A stretch of 61,675 nucleotides of DNA from an uncultured Anaerolineales bacterium (GTDB taxonomy: Bacteria > Chloroflexota > Anaerolineae > Anaerolineales > Villigracilaceae): assembly GCA_903884265.1 (NCBI GenBank), contig CAISEG010000027.1, positions 1 through 61,675 on the forward strand, in the 5' to 3' direction. A program made the translations under genes and the position numbers. Shown here one piece after another: positions 17,440 to 27,026 of the stretch. The notes below the pieces were generated by a model. It saw only the letters and a program-made list of their open reading frames with translations. It searched no databases and was not told the origin of the DNA. Numbering within the stretch: the first letter of the stretch is position 1; the number at the start of each line of letters is the position of its first letter.

Positions 17440-18942
17440 ATGAGCGATACACTACTCTGGAATGAAATAGGTAACATATATCTGAAAATCGGATCCCCTG
17501 AGGATGCGATTGCTGCTTATGCAAAAGCAATTGAAATGGATCCTGATTCTGGATGGCCTTATTGCAATCTTGGCCATGCATATTTTCTGACAGGAGAATT
17601 TGGGCAAGCGCTTTTCCTGTTCCGAAAAAGCATTCAATTAATGGATACACCTGAGAACCAGTCAGTCGTCTGGAATAAAATCGGCGACGCGTATCGTGCA
17701 TTGAAAGATGTTGATAATGCGATCCTGGCATATAAGAAGGCCGATGATTTGGATATGGGAACATCGTCGTCGGATAAGAATGGAAAAAGTAAACCTGACA
17801 ACCTGACCAACCTCCGCGAAATGCTCAAGACGGAAAAGATTGGTCCAATTACAAACAGTTCTTCAACAGTGCCTTCAAAGAAGGTAGCCTTCAACGATCC
17901 ATCATCTGAAAAACAGACACTTGTTGATGGATTACAACCTGATAATATCGATAAAATTTATGGGGAAAACCCTCTACCATCGGATGAAACCGAAACGAAA
18001 TCCCCGGTTTCAACGAACCGAACCGAGATCGAAGATCAGGACATTCGACCACTGGTTGAAAACCCCCTAGGCGGATCTCGCTTTGTCAGGAACGCGGATA
18101 AGGCTCCTCTTCCCAATGAAAAATCTATCATTGTCATTCCTAATTTGAATGAAACGGTTGAAGACCTTCCTAACGAAAGACCATCCCTCACCGAACCTGA
18201 GCAAATTAGTAATTCTGATCCAGCCCTTAAGCAAAATGAAAACCTGGACGGAAAGGCAAAAGGCGGTCCCAATACCTACCCAGGGATAGATGATTTGGAA
18301 GAAACCCTTGCCAAGGTCAATATTTATGAAAATATTACCCGGGTAAATCCGACCAGTGACCGGGCCTGGGATACGTTAGGTAAATTATATAAGTCATTGG
18401 GCAGGTACAAAGATGCCATCTGTGCATACCAGAAGGCTATTGATATCGCTCCCGAGAGAGAAGTTTATTATTACTATTTGGGGTTACTCTACTCGGTTGA
18501 ACAACAACACGATGACGCAGTCCGAGCCTTCCTATTTGTTCTCAGTAAGAACCCGGATTATGTACTGGCGCATAGCGCCCTTGCAGGTGTTTATCATAGG
18601 ATGGGGCTTGAAAACAAAGCGAACCATCACATCGCAACTGCATTGCCCAAGATGAATAATGAAAGCGCATATAATCGCGCCTGTTTTTATGCGATTTGTG
18701 GGGACATAGAACTCGCCTTCGAGTTCCTTCGGCTTGCACTTATCAATAAAGACACAACAGTCGAGTGGATAAAATCTGATCCAGACTTGGATCCAATCCG
18801 AACTGATCGGCGCTTTCAGGGTTTGATCTCAGAGAAAGATCAAACTGTCCCAGAAAATACCAATGAAAATTACTTTTCATCTGAATTGGAAGGGACTCAA
18901 AACCGTCTTCTACCCATATTAAACCATTCCTTGGCGAGGTAA
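17440..18942 (+). CDS. TPR-repeat protein
   Basis: LWNEIGNIYLKIGSPEDAIAAYAKAIEMDPDSGWPYCNLGHAYF; C-terminal TPRs SDRAWDTLGKLYKSLGRYKDAICAYQKAIDIAP; ATG at 17440 in frame. Confidence 0.88.
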   Translation: MSDTLLWNEIGNIYLKIGSPEDAIAAYAKAIEMDPDSGWPYCNLGHAYFLTGEFGQALFLFRKSIQLMDTPENQSVVWNKIGDAYRALKDVDNAILAYKKADDLDMGTSSSDKNGKSKPDNLTNLREMLKTEKIGPITNSSSTVPSKKVAFNDPSSEKQTLVDGLQPDNIDKIYGENPLPSDETETKSPVSTNRTEIEDQDIRPLVENPLGGSRFVRNADKAPLPNEKSIIVIPNLNETVEDLPNERPSLTEPEQISNSDPALKQNENLDGKAKGGPNTYPGIDDLEETLAKVNIYENITRVNPTSDRAWDTLGKLYKSLGRYKDAICAYQKAIDIAPEREVYYYYLGLLYSVEQQHDDAVRAFLFVLSKNPDYVLAHSALAGVYHRMGLENKANHHIATALPKMNNESAYNRACFYAICGDIELAFEFLRLALINKDTTVEWIKSDPDLDPIRTDRRFQGLISEKDQTVPENTNENYFSSELEGTQNRLLPILNHSLAR

Positions 18943-18947
18943 ATTTT

Positions 18948-20300
18948 ATGTCCATTATAATTTTGCTCAACGTGTTGCTCGGACTTTTCCTTACTTGGTC
19001 TTTACTAAGCCTCGCATCCATGCAAATACAGGAATGGATAGCCGCAAGGTTAAAATGGCGTTCTCAAATGCTTGAGAAAACGATTGGGAAAATGCTCACA
19101 GATTTTACCCTCGTGGATCAATTTTATAACCATCCGTTGGTCCGCAGCCTATATACTGGAAAGGATAATGGAGACAAACCTTCCTATATACCTACGAGCC
19201 AGTTCTCCAAGGCAATGATTGATATCCTCTCAGCGACTGGAACCGAAGCATCCCTTCTCCAGCAACAACTTTACAAGCTATATAGTGAAACCCAGAGGCT
19301 GCCAAGGAAGAACCGTTTTGAAGCGCGTCGGAGGATTAGTTTGATGTTGGGAATGATCCGCAAGGCATTAGTCTCTGAAACGGGGGAAGATGCTTGTGCT
19401 GAAATTCTGGATACTGTAAAAAACGACCTGTTAACAATGGGGCAGGATCTTCCCCGGTTTCAAGGCTCGGTGGATTCTTTGTTTGACACACTTCGAGTTC
19501 AGAAACAGCAGATCAACGACGCGTTGATTAAATTATCCTTCAAGGCGAACACATCTACAGATGAGACGACCAACAGAATCCGGGCTGGCGTCACTGCGCT
19601 CAGTATCACGCATCCCCAATTAAAACAGACGTTGTATGCTCTGATGAATAGTATGCCGCAATCACTGCTACAAAAAGAAAGTGAACTGGATTTGGTTCGC
19701 AGTAATATTGAGGAATGGTTCAATAACGCCATGAATCGTTTGACCGGTTGGTACAAACGCCGCTGCCTCATTACAACCCTGCTTTTGGGTATTCTCCTGG
19801 CAACAATTGTGAACGTTGACGCAATAAACCTTGTCAGTCGTTTGTGGAGAGAACCCGATTTGCGTATCGCTATCCTGAGTAATATTGAAAATATTCTTAC
19901 CCAAAATAACACAACCATATTAGATGTTGGACAATTATCCTCCATACAACAACAATTTTCAGATATCAATCTTCCCGTGGGTTGGTTAGGATCTCCTATA
20001 AAGCCTTCAATTAGTCTGGACACAAAAATCTCTGAAGTCTGTACGCTTTTTCCCCAACAAGAAAGTGAAATCTATGGCGTTTTAATTTCAGGTGAATGTT
20101 ATCCAATCATCAACTCTCCCCATGTAACTGACGTGACTGGTTGGCTTATAAAACTTTTTGGGATCTTGATGTCTGGGGTTGCGGCCAGCCCAGGTGCATC
20201 CTTCTGGTTTGATATGTTAAAGAAGATCATAAACGTGCGCCTTTCCGGGGTCAATCCATCTGAGTTAAAAACCGGAGCTATTACAGCCAAAGTGGGATAG
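18948..20300 (+). CDS. Uncharacterised membrane protein of the island operon
   Basis: N-terminal TM (IIILLNVLLGLFLTWSLLSLASM), central helical region, TM CLITTLLLGILLATIVNV, C-terminal TM and GASFWFDMLKKIINVRLSGVNP. Confidence 0.85.
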   Translation: MSIIILLNVLLGLFLTWSLLSLASMQIQEWIAARLKWRSQMLEKTIGKMLTDFTLVDQFYNHPLVRSLYTGKDNGDKPSYIPTSQFSKAMIDILSATGTEASLLQQQLYKLYSETQRLPRKNRFEARRRISLMLGMIRKALVSETGEDACAEILDTVKNDLLTMGQDLPRFQGSVDSLFDTLRVQKQQINDALIKLSFKANTSTDETTNRIRAGVTALSITHPQLKQTLYALMNSMPQSLLQKESELDLVRSNIEEWFNNAMNRLTGWYKRRCLITTLLLGILLATIVNVDAINLVSRLWREPDLRIAILSNIENILTQNNTTILDVGQLSSIQQQFSDINLPVGWLGSPIKPSISLDTKISEVCTLFPQQESEIYGVLISGECYPIINSPHVTDVTGWLIKLFGILMSGVAASPGASFWFDMLKKIINVRLSGVNPSELKTGAITAKVG

Positions 20301-20345
20301 AAGAGGTTATCCCGGAGAATATATGAAGAACAATTAGAATTAATT

Positions 20346-20390
20346 AATGTGCTCTATTGTCCGATCTTTACTAGGACAAAAGAGCACATT
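20346..20390 (+). terminator. Terminator-like hairpin closing the island operon
   Basis: AATGTGCTCT ... AGAGCACATT followed by TTT, with inner ATTGTCC/GGACAAA pairing. Confidence 0.75.
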
Positions 20391-20650
20391 TTTAATATCG
20401 CCATCAGCTGGTTGATCTGGGGTGCGGATGAGGGGGCGGATAATAAGAATTCTTAGGACAACAAATGCTTCAGGCAAAGGAACTCCTGCGGTCTTTCAAG
20501 GAGTATTTAACTATTTGACACCTTCCGGCACGTTTTCTGCATAGACGTTTCAAGATACTCCGGCAGCGAGTGTTTGCTCATAGTTCTGCTTTCGAACAAT
20601 TAGCCCCGATTACCTTGGAGTTGATGGGCTTACCTTTATCCCTCCTCATG

Positions 20651-20656
20651 TATAAT
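20651..20656 (+). promoter_or_regulatory. -10 element, predicted leaderless start for the pfkB-like gene
   Basis: TATAAT-N6-ATG(20663). Confidence 0.55.
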
Positions 20657-20662
20657 GTGTTT

Positions 20663-21511
20663 ATGTCTTTTTTGGTTCCGCTCGACCCTGTGGATTATCT
20701 GATCATTGGTCATCTCTCTTGCGACATTACCCCCGATGGTCCACGTTTGGGTGGTACCGCCGCTTATGCTGCATTGATGAGCCGTGCCTTGGGTTTGCGC
20801 GTGGGTGTGGTTACGGCTTGGGGTGGTGAAGTACCCTTGGATATGCTGAGCGGGATCCAGGTCCAGAGTGTTCAGGTCCAACACAGTACAACCTTTGAGA
20901 ACAAATACACGCCTGAGGGTCGCATTCAACATATCTATCATATTGCCCCGGACCTGACCTTTGAAAATATTCCCGAAACCTGGCGGCATGCGCCGATCGT
21001 CCATGTAGGTCCAATTGCCGGGGAAGCCAAATCGCTGATTAAAGGAAATTTTCGGTCTTCCTTGTTAGGACTGACTCCTCAAGGTTGGTTACGGAAGTGG
21101 GATGATGCCGGTCAGGTGGGACCCGGTGACTGGCCTGAAGCCCACGAGATACTCGGTATGGTAGGTGCAGCGGTGATCAGCGTCGAAGATGTTGACGGAG
21201 ACGAGGATTGCATCGAAGCGATGGCTGCCGCCTGCCGAGTTCTGGCTGTGACAGAAGGCGCGGTGGGAGCGCGTCTTTACTGGAACGGTGATTTGCGCCG
21301 ATTCCATGCACCTTCCCTTGAGGAAGTAGATGCAACCGGAGCTGGTGATATATTTGCAGCAGCTTTCTTTTGGCGGCTCTATATGACACGCGATCCATGG
21401 GCAGCTGCGAGGTTCGCCACTCATCTGGCATCACTCTCAGTAAGGCGGTATGGTCTGGATGGAATCCCAACGCAGGCAGAGATCCAGAATTGCCTTGTGG
21501 AGGTTTTATAG
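20663..21511 (+). CDS. PfkB-family carbohydrate kinase
   Basis: DYLIIGHLSCDITPDGPRLGGTAAYAALMSRALGLRVGVVT; C-terminal EEVDATGAGDIFAAAFFW. Confidence 0.88.
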   Translation: MSFLVPLDPVDYLIIGHLSCDITPDGPRLGGTAAYAALMSRALGLRVGVVTAWGGEVPLDMLSGIQVQSVQVQHSTTFENKYTPEGRIQHIYHIAPDLTFENIPETWRHAPIVHVGPIAGEAKSLIKGNFRSSLLGLTPQGWLRKWDDAGQVGPGDWPEAHEILGMVGAAVISVEDVDGDEDCIEAMAAACRVLAVTEGAVGARLYWNGDLRRFHAPSLEEVDATGAGDIFAAAFFWRLYMTRDPWAAARFATHLASLSVRRYGLDGIPTQAEIQNCLVEVL

Positions 21512-22302
21512 TGGGACGCGTTTACACGCTAGTTAATCAAAAAGGCGGGGTTGGGAAAACTACCACAGCCATCAATCTTGGTGCTTATCTTGTGCAATTA
21601 GGACAACGCGTTTTGATTGTTGATATTGACCCGCAGGCCAATGCTACTTCCTCGCTTGGTGTGGATAAACATACTGTTAAAGGGGGCACTTATGAGGCAT
21701 TGATGGGTGGGGCACCTGCACCAGCGCTGGTGTTGCAGAACCCTCGCCTGAAACTGGCTATTTTGCCATCTTCGCCGTCTCTGGCGGGGGCGGAGGTTGA
21801 ACTGGTCAACGAGCTTGGTCGGGAAATAAAACTGCGCCAGGTCATTGCTCCGCTAGTGGATCGTTATGATTACATATTGATCGATTGTCCGCCCTCGCTC
21901 GGTATGTTGACTATCAATGGATTGGTGGCCGCCCAGGATGGCGTTCTCATCCCTGTGCAATGCGAGTATCTGGCACTGGAAGGGTTGAGCGAACTAACCC
22001 ATACCCTTCAGCGTGTCCGTTCGGCACTATTCCCAACCCTCAAAGTTCGGGGTGTGATCCTGACTATGTTCGACAGCCGTACTAACCTTTCCAATGATGT
22101 GGTGGCTGAAGTAAAAAAGTACTTTAACGAACGGGTCTTTGAAACGATCATTCCGCGCAGCATCCGCCTTGCAGAAGCGCCTTCTTACGGATTACCAATC
22201 TCGGCGTATGCCCCGGAATCAAATGCTGCCAAGTCTTATGAATCCCTGGCGCGCGAGTTGCTTACGGGCGATGGCGTTGCTGTTATGGAAAGCACTGAGT
22301 AG
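21511..22302 (+). CDS. parA: ParA/Soj chromosome partitioning ATPase
   Basis: YTLVNQKGGVGKTTTAINLGAYL; DIDPQANATSSLGV; IDCPPSLGMLT; GTG start overlaps the previous stop (TAGTG). Confidence 0.94.
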   Translation: MGRVYTLVNQKGGVGKTTTAINLGAYLVQLGQRVLIVDIDPQANATSSLGVDKHTVKGGTYEALMGGAPAPALVLQNPRLKLAILPSSPSLAGAEVELVNELGREIKLRQVIAPLVDRYDYILIDCPPSLGMLTINGLVAAQDGVLIPVQCEYLALEGLSELTHTLQRVRSALFPTLKVRGVILTMFDSRTNLSNDVVAEVKKYFNERVFETIIPRSIRLAEAPSYGLPISAYAPESNAAKSYESLARELLTGDGVAVMESTE

Positions 22303-22311
22303 GAGGAGACT

Positions 22312-23166
22312 ATGCCACAAAAATCAGGACTTGGTCGTGGATTGGGAGCCTTGATCCCTGGCGGGGATAATATTCAAATGGAAAATGGCGTGATGCTGGT
22401 TCCGGTTAAGATGGTTTTACCGAACCCCCGCCAGCCACGCAACATGATGCACCCCGAAGAGCTCGAAGAATTAACTGTTTCGGTGCGTGAACACGGCGTG
22501 CTCCAGCCGCTGATCGTTACCGTGGGTGAGTCGGCGGGGCAGTATATCCTGATTGCCGGGGAACGCCGCCTCCAGGCGGCCCGGTTGGCAGGTTTGGCCT
22601 CTGTACCGGTGCTTGTTCGCCAGGCAACGGACCAACAGCGGCTGGAATTGGCGATCATCGAAAATGTCCAACGCTCGGATCTGTCTGCACTTGAGGAGGC
22701 AGAGGCTTACCGCCAATTGGCTGAGGATTTTGATCTTTCCCACGAAGGCATCGCCGCTCGGGTTGGCAAGAGTCGTGTGGCGGTTACAAATACCCTGCGC
22801 CTTCTCCGGTTGCCTGACTCGGTCAAGAATGCCCTGATCGAAAAGCGCATTTCCGAGGGACATGCGCGGGCACTTCTAGCCCTTTCTACGCCGGAGGCTC
22901 AGACCGCAGCACTGCGCTCTGTCCTTGGGCAGGAACTCAATGTACGCCAGACCGAAGAATTGGTGCGGAAATTATCTGGAGAAAAACCAGTTCGCAAGCT
23001 AAAACCGGCTGTTTCTCCAGATATTGCTGAATTGGAAGATCGTTTGCGCTCGAGCCTGGGGACAAAAGTTACGTTACGCTCAGGGCGGAAGGGCGGGACG
23101 TTAACCATCCATTATTATTCCAACGAGGAGTTGAACGCCCTTACGGGGCGACTATTGGATGAATGA
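22312..23166 (+). CDS. parB: ParB/Spo0J partition protein
   Basis: KSGLGRGLGALIP; PNPRQPR; YILIAGERRLQAARLAGLASVPVLVR; SEGHARALLAL. Confidence 0.95.
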   Translation: MPQKSGLGRGLGALIPGGDNIQMENGVMLVPVKMVLPNPRQPRNMMHPEELEELTVSVREHGVLQPLIVTVGESAGQYILIAGERRLQAARLAGLASVPVLVRQATDQQRLELAIIENVQRSDLSALEEAEAYRQLAEDFDLSHEGIAARVGKSRVAVTNTLRLLRLPDSVKNALIEKRISEGHARALLALSTPEAQTAALRSVLGQELNVRQTEELVRKLSGEKPVRKLKPAVSPDIAELEDRLRSSLGTKVTLRSGRKGGTLTIHYYSNEELNALTGRLLDE

Positions 23167-23204
23167 TCGGCAGGGACATCCTAACGTGACTCTACGAGAT
23201 TGAT

Positions 23205-24782
23205 ATGAGACTTCTCCATAATGCTCGCATCCATACCTTAGACACGGCTCGTCCCATCGCCACGGCCATTGCCATCGAAGGCGGAGAGATTCTTGCCGTG
23301 GGTGGAGATGAACTCCTGTTTGAATGCGATCGTGCCGAGTGTGAAAACATGGGCGGGCGTGTCATTCTGCCTGGCCTGACCGATGCGCATATTCATCTCC
23401 AGGAGTATGCCCTCAGCTTATCAGTCGTGAATTGCGAGGTAGAAACTAAAGGAGAAATTCTTGGCCGAATTGCAGAATGTATTCATCAAACACCGCACGG
23501 AAAATGGGTGCGCGGACATGGTTGGAATCAAAATAATTGGGGTGGTGAGTGGCCTACTGCCGTCGATTTGGATGGGGTTACTCCTGATAACCCAGCTTAC
23601 CTGACAGCCAAGTCCCTGCACGCCGCGTGGGCAAACACCACTGCGCTGAATATGGCGGGAATCACTCCATCCACCCCTGACCCGGTCAATGGCCGAATTC
23701 AGCGAAATGAACGTGGAGTTCCGACCGGTATCCTGTTCGAGGAAGCGGTAAGACTGGTTGAAGCCATTATCCCCGAACCGAAACCCGAAGTACTTGCAAA
23801 TAACTTAAAGCAGATCATTGCTGACCTATGCCGTATGGGGTTGACTGGTGTTCACGATTTCGACAAGCGCACCTGTTTCCAAGCTTTGCAGATCCTCCAT
23901 GAGGAATGTGATTTAAACTTCCGAGTAGTCAAATCCATTCCGTTTGAGCTACTTTCGCAAGCAGCGGATCTAGGTTTGCGCAGTGGGTTTGGGGACAATT
24001 TCCTTCGTATCGGTTCAATCAAATACTTTGCTGATGGCGCGCTGGGACCACACACTGGGGCAATGATCGAACCATATGTTGACGAGCCGCAAAATCGTGG
24101 TATTCTAATCTTGGACAATGAACAATTATTCGAGCAAGCCTGTATTGCAGCTGAAAACGGACTCAGCTTGGCCGTTCATGCCATTGGGGATCGGGCTGTC
24201 CATGAAGTATTGGAAGGGTTCTCCCGGTTGCGTGCGTTCGAGCAAGAACGCGGACTTCCTGCATTACGCCATCGTATCGAACACGTGCAAACGATTCATC
24301 CCAGCGATTTTGGGAGGCTGGCGGAGTTGAATATTATTGCCTCGATGCAACCGGTTCATGCCCCGTCTGATATGCTTGTAGCGGACCGTTTTTTGGGTGG
24401 GAGGGCGGCTTATTCCTATGCTTGGCGGACTCTTGTGCAACATGGCACCCAGCTTGTTTTTGGGTCGGATGCGCCAGTTGAAAGTCCGAATCCTTTCCGA
24501 GGTTTACACGCCGCAGTTACCAGGCGCCGTGCGGACGGTTCTCCGGGGTCGGAGGGTTGGTTTTCAGAGCAGAGATTGACAGTCCGCGAAGCGCTCAAAG
24601 GGTATACACTTGGACCGGCTTTCGCAGCCGGGATGGAAAACCGCCTCGGTCGGTTATCTGTTGGCTTCCTTGCTGATTTGACCGTTATTGAAACGGACCC
24701 ATTCACCTGCGATCCCGCTGATCTATACCATATCCAGTCGACAGCAACAATGGTTGGTGGTGAGTGGGTTTGGCAGGGGTAA
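23205..24782 (+). CDS. Amidohydrolase, YtcJ-like
   Basis: LPGLTDAHIHLQEYAL; VRGHGWNQNNWG; RIEHVQTIHPSDFGRLAELNIIASMQPVHAPSDM; FGSDAPVESPNPFRGLHAAVTR. Confidence 0.9.
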   Translation: MRLLHNARIHTLDTARPIATAIAIEGGEILAVGGDELLFECDRAECENMGGRVILPGLTDAHIHLQEYALSLSVVNCEVETKGEILGRIAECIHQTPHGKWVRGHGWNQNNWGGEWPTAVDLDGVTPDNPAYLTAKSLHAAWANTTALNMAGITPSTPDPVNGRIQRNERGVPTGILFEEAVRLVEAIIPEPKPEVLANNLKQIIADLCRMGLTGVHDFDKRTCFQALQILHEECDLNFRVVKSIPFELLSQAADLGLRSGFGDNFLRIGSIKYFADGALGPHTGAMIEPYVDEPQNRGILILDNEQLFEQACIAAENGLSLAVHAIGDRAVHEVLEGFSRLRAFEQERGLPALRHRIEHVQTIHPSDFGRLAELNIIASMQPVHAPSDMLVADRFLGGRAAYSYAWRTLVQHGTQLVFGSDAPVESPNPFRGLHAAVTRRRADGSPGSEGWFSEQRLTVREALKGYTLGPAFAAGMENRLGRLSVGFLADLTVIETDPFTCDPADLYHIQSTATMVGGEWVWQG

Positions 24783-24792
24783 GGAGCATCCG

Positions 24793-25812
24793 ATGACAAC
24801 CCCTTTGACTCCCGAAGTCCTCGTTCCTCGTCTGGGTGAAACTCTTGTCCAGAGAGGTCTCATTTCTGATGCAGATTTGCAGAAAGCCCTGGCTTACCAG
24901 AATGAGAAAAAAAAGGCGGGGGAGACCTGCATCTTGGGACAAGCATTGATGGATCTCAACCTTCTTACCCGCCGGCAAATTGATCATGCCGTCACTGAGC
25001 AGATCATTCAACTGCGGAATGCGCTCGAGGATGCGAATCGCTTTCTGGAGCGCCGCGTTGCAGAAAGGACTGCTGAATTACAGGAAGCGCTGCGCAAGCT
25101 ATCTGAGTTGAGCCAGATGAAGGCTAATTTCGTTGCCAATATTTCGCATGAGTTGCGTACACCGCTGACTCATGTCAAAGGATATTTGGAGTTAATGACG
25201 TCCGAATCTCTTGGTCCGTTGAGCGCTGAACAGAAGAACGCGTTACAGATCAGCCAGCGGGCAGCGGGACGGCTCGAAAGCCTGATCGACAATCTCATTC
25301 TTTTCTCGCTGGCTGCGCGTGGAGAGATGACTTTGCGCCTGGCGCCAGTCAATCTGAATAAAGTGGCGGGGGAAATTATCAGTTACTCACGCACGAAAGC
25401 GGATGATCGAAATGTGACTCTGAACTCCAATGTACCGCCTGACATTCCTTACGTCCAGGCGGATGAAGAAAAAATCTCCTGGGCGATTCTCCAGTTGATT
25501 GATAATGCCATCAAATTCACGCCACATGGCGGTGAAGTAACCCTCTCCATCCAGCAGGAATCGGATACACTGATTATGGTTTCAGTCACTGATACCGGTA
25601 TCGGCATTCCGGCTAGTCGTATGAATGAGATATTTGAACCTTTCCACCAATTGGATTCTTCCCCCACCCGACGATACGGTGGTACCGGCCTAGGACTGGC
25701 TTTAGTGCGCGAGATTGTTAATGCACATGGTTCGGTGATCGAAGTGCAGTCAGAAGATGGAAAAGGCACCAAGTTCCGTTTCCCTGTGCTTGCAGTTAAC
25801 AAAAGTTCATGA
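24793..25812 (+). CDS. Histidine kinase with N-terminal MshEN/GspE-N-like segment
   Basis: LGETLVQRGLISDADLQKALAYQNEKKKAGETCILGQALMDLNLLTRRQIDHAV; HisKA NFVANISHELRTPLTHVKGYLELM; HATPase DTGIGIP, GGTGLGLALVREIVNAHG. Confidence 0.9.
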   Translation: MTTPLTPEVLVPRLGETLVQRGLISDADLQKALAYQNEKKKAGETCILGQALMDLNLLTRRQIDHAVTEQIIQLRNALEDANRFLERRVAERTAELQEALRKLSELSQMKANFVANISHELRTPLTHVKGYLELMTSESLGPLSAEQKNALQISQRAAGRLESLIDNLILFSLAARGEMTLRLAPVNLNKVAGEIISYSRTKADDRNVTLNSNVPPDIPYVQADEEKISWAILQLIDNAIKFTPHGGEVTLSIQQESDTLIMVSVTDTGIGIPASRMNEIFEPFHQLDSSPTRRYGGTGLGLALVREIVNAHGSVIEVQSEDGKGTKFRFPVLAVNKSS

Positions 25813-25827
25813 TTTGGATGGCAGTCA

Positions 25828-27012
25828 ATGGATAGCGAAACGCTTGAAACCTTCACTCGCTTGGGTAATTCCATCGTTAGGGATGGTTGGAAGAAATCCC
25901 TGGATGTCCTGTTTGCTTTGCTTCGCAAGAAATTTGTTTTTGACAATCTAGTGATCTACATTATAGAAGGAAGTGGCAGCACACCGGAAGTAATTTATGC
26001 CCGCGCAGCTGGCCGGGGACGCAGTAAGGAGGCCGATGCATCCTGGGGCGAGGAGATAGCAATTCAGGTCATCACAACGGGTAAAGCCGTTGAATCCCAA
26101 CCTGCAAATCCTCCCTCTACTGACCGGACCACCACACCTCACTTGCTTGGACTGCCATTGATTTTCCCGGACCGACGTGGCGCCCTGGTTTTTATCCGGT
26201 TTGGAGGGCCAGAATTTACAGCTGAGCAAATGCCATTGGCAATCCTCGCTGCCACCCAGACCGCTCGGGTGCTCGAACTGAATATTCTTCAGGAAAACAT
26301 GACTCAGTTGGAACTTGCCCGCCATCGCGCTCAACTTCAGGATGATTTTATCGCCACGATATCCCATGAGTTGCACACCCCGCTTGGCTTTATCAAAGGA
26401 TATACTACCTCTCTCCTGCGCTCTGACACTACCTGGGATACAGCAACACAGAAGGAATTCTTAACCATCATTGATGAAGAATCCGACCACCTGCTCACCT
26501 TAATTGACCGTATGCTTGACTCTGCCCGTCTGCAAAGTGGAACAATGAGCATGGATTTCCAGCCTATTAGACTCGACTCCCATCTGCGGAATGTAGCCCA
26601 GAAAGCTCAAGGTCGGCAAGAGGGCCTGGATGTTGTACTTGACCTGACATCTGCCCCACCTATTCAGGCAGATACAGTTCGCTTAGTTGAAGTTTTCGAC
26701 AACTTGTTTGATAATGCTATCAAGTATGCACCCGGCGCAACAATAACCATCTCACTTCAAGTAAAAGATAATTGGCAGATCGTTACATTTACTGACTTGG
26801 GGCCGGGTATTCCGACCGAACACATTCCATTCCTCTTCGAACGGTTCTACCGTGTGCCGGGTCAATTCAGCAAGAGCGGGACGGGGCTGGGTCTTTTCAT
26901 CTGCAAACAAATAATTCAAGCTCATCATGGCCGAATTTCGGTTAAAACTTCACCCGGTAAAGGAACTGCTTTTAAAATCGAACTTCCTTTTCATCCGGAG
27001 AAAGCTGTATAA
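25828..27012 (+). CDS. Histidine kinase with GAF-like N-terminus
   Basis: DFIATISHELHTPLGFIKGYTTSLL; LVEVFDNLFDNAIKYAPGA; SGTGLGLFICKQIIQAHHG. Confidence 0.92.
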   Translation: MDSETLETFTRLGNSIVRDGWKKSLDVLFALLRKKFVFDNLVIYIIEGSGSTPEVIYARAAGRGRSKEADASWGEEIAIQVITTGKAVESQPANPPSTDRTTTPHLLGLPLIFPDRRGALVFIRFGGPEFTAEQMPLAILAATQTARVLELNILQENMTQLELARHRAQLQDDFIATISHELHTPLGFIKGYTTSLLRSDTTWDTATQKEFLTIIDEESDHLLTLIDRMLDSARLQSGTMSMDFQPIRLDSHLRNVAQKAQGRQEGLDVVLDLTSAPPIQADTVRLVEVFDNLFDNAIKYAPGATITISLQVKDNWQIVTFTDLGPGIPTEHIPFLFERFYRVPGQFSKSGTGLGLFICKQIIQAHHGRISVKTSPGKGTAFKIELPFHPEKAV

Positions 27013-27026
27013 GGAGCACCCAAGCC

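Noticed and set aside
23190-23207. Possible leaderless promoter before the amidohydrolase (TACGAG-ATTGAT-ATG)
   Set aside because: Hexamer lacks the conserved final T and is a weak -10 match; not counted with the other cases.
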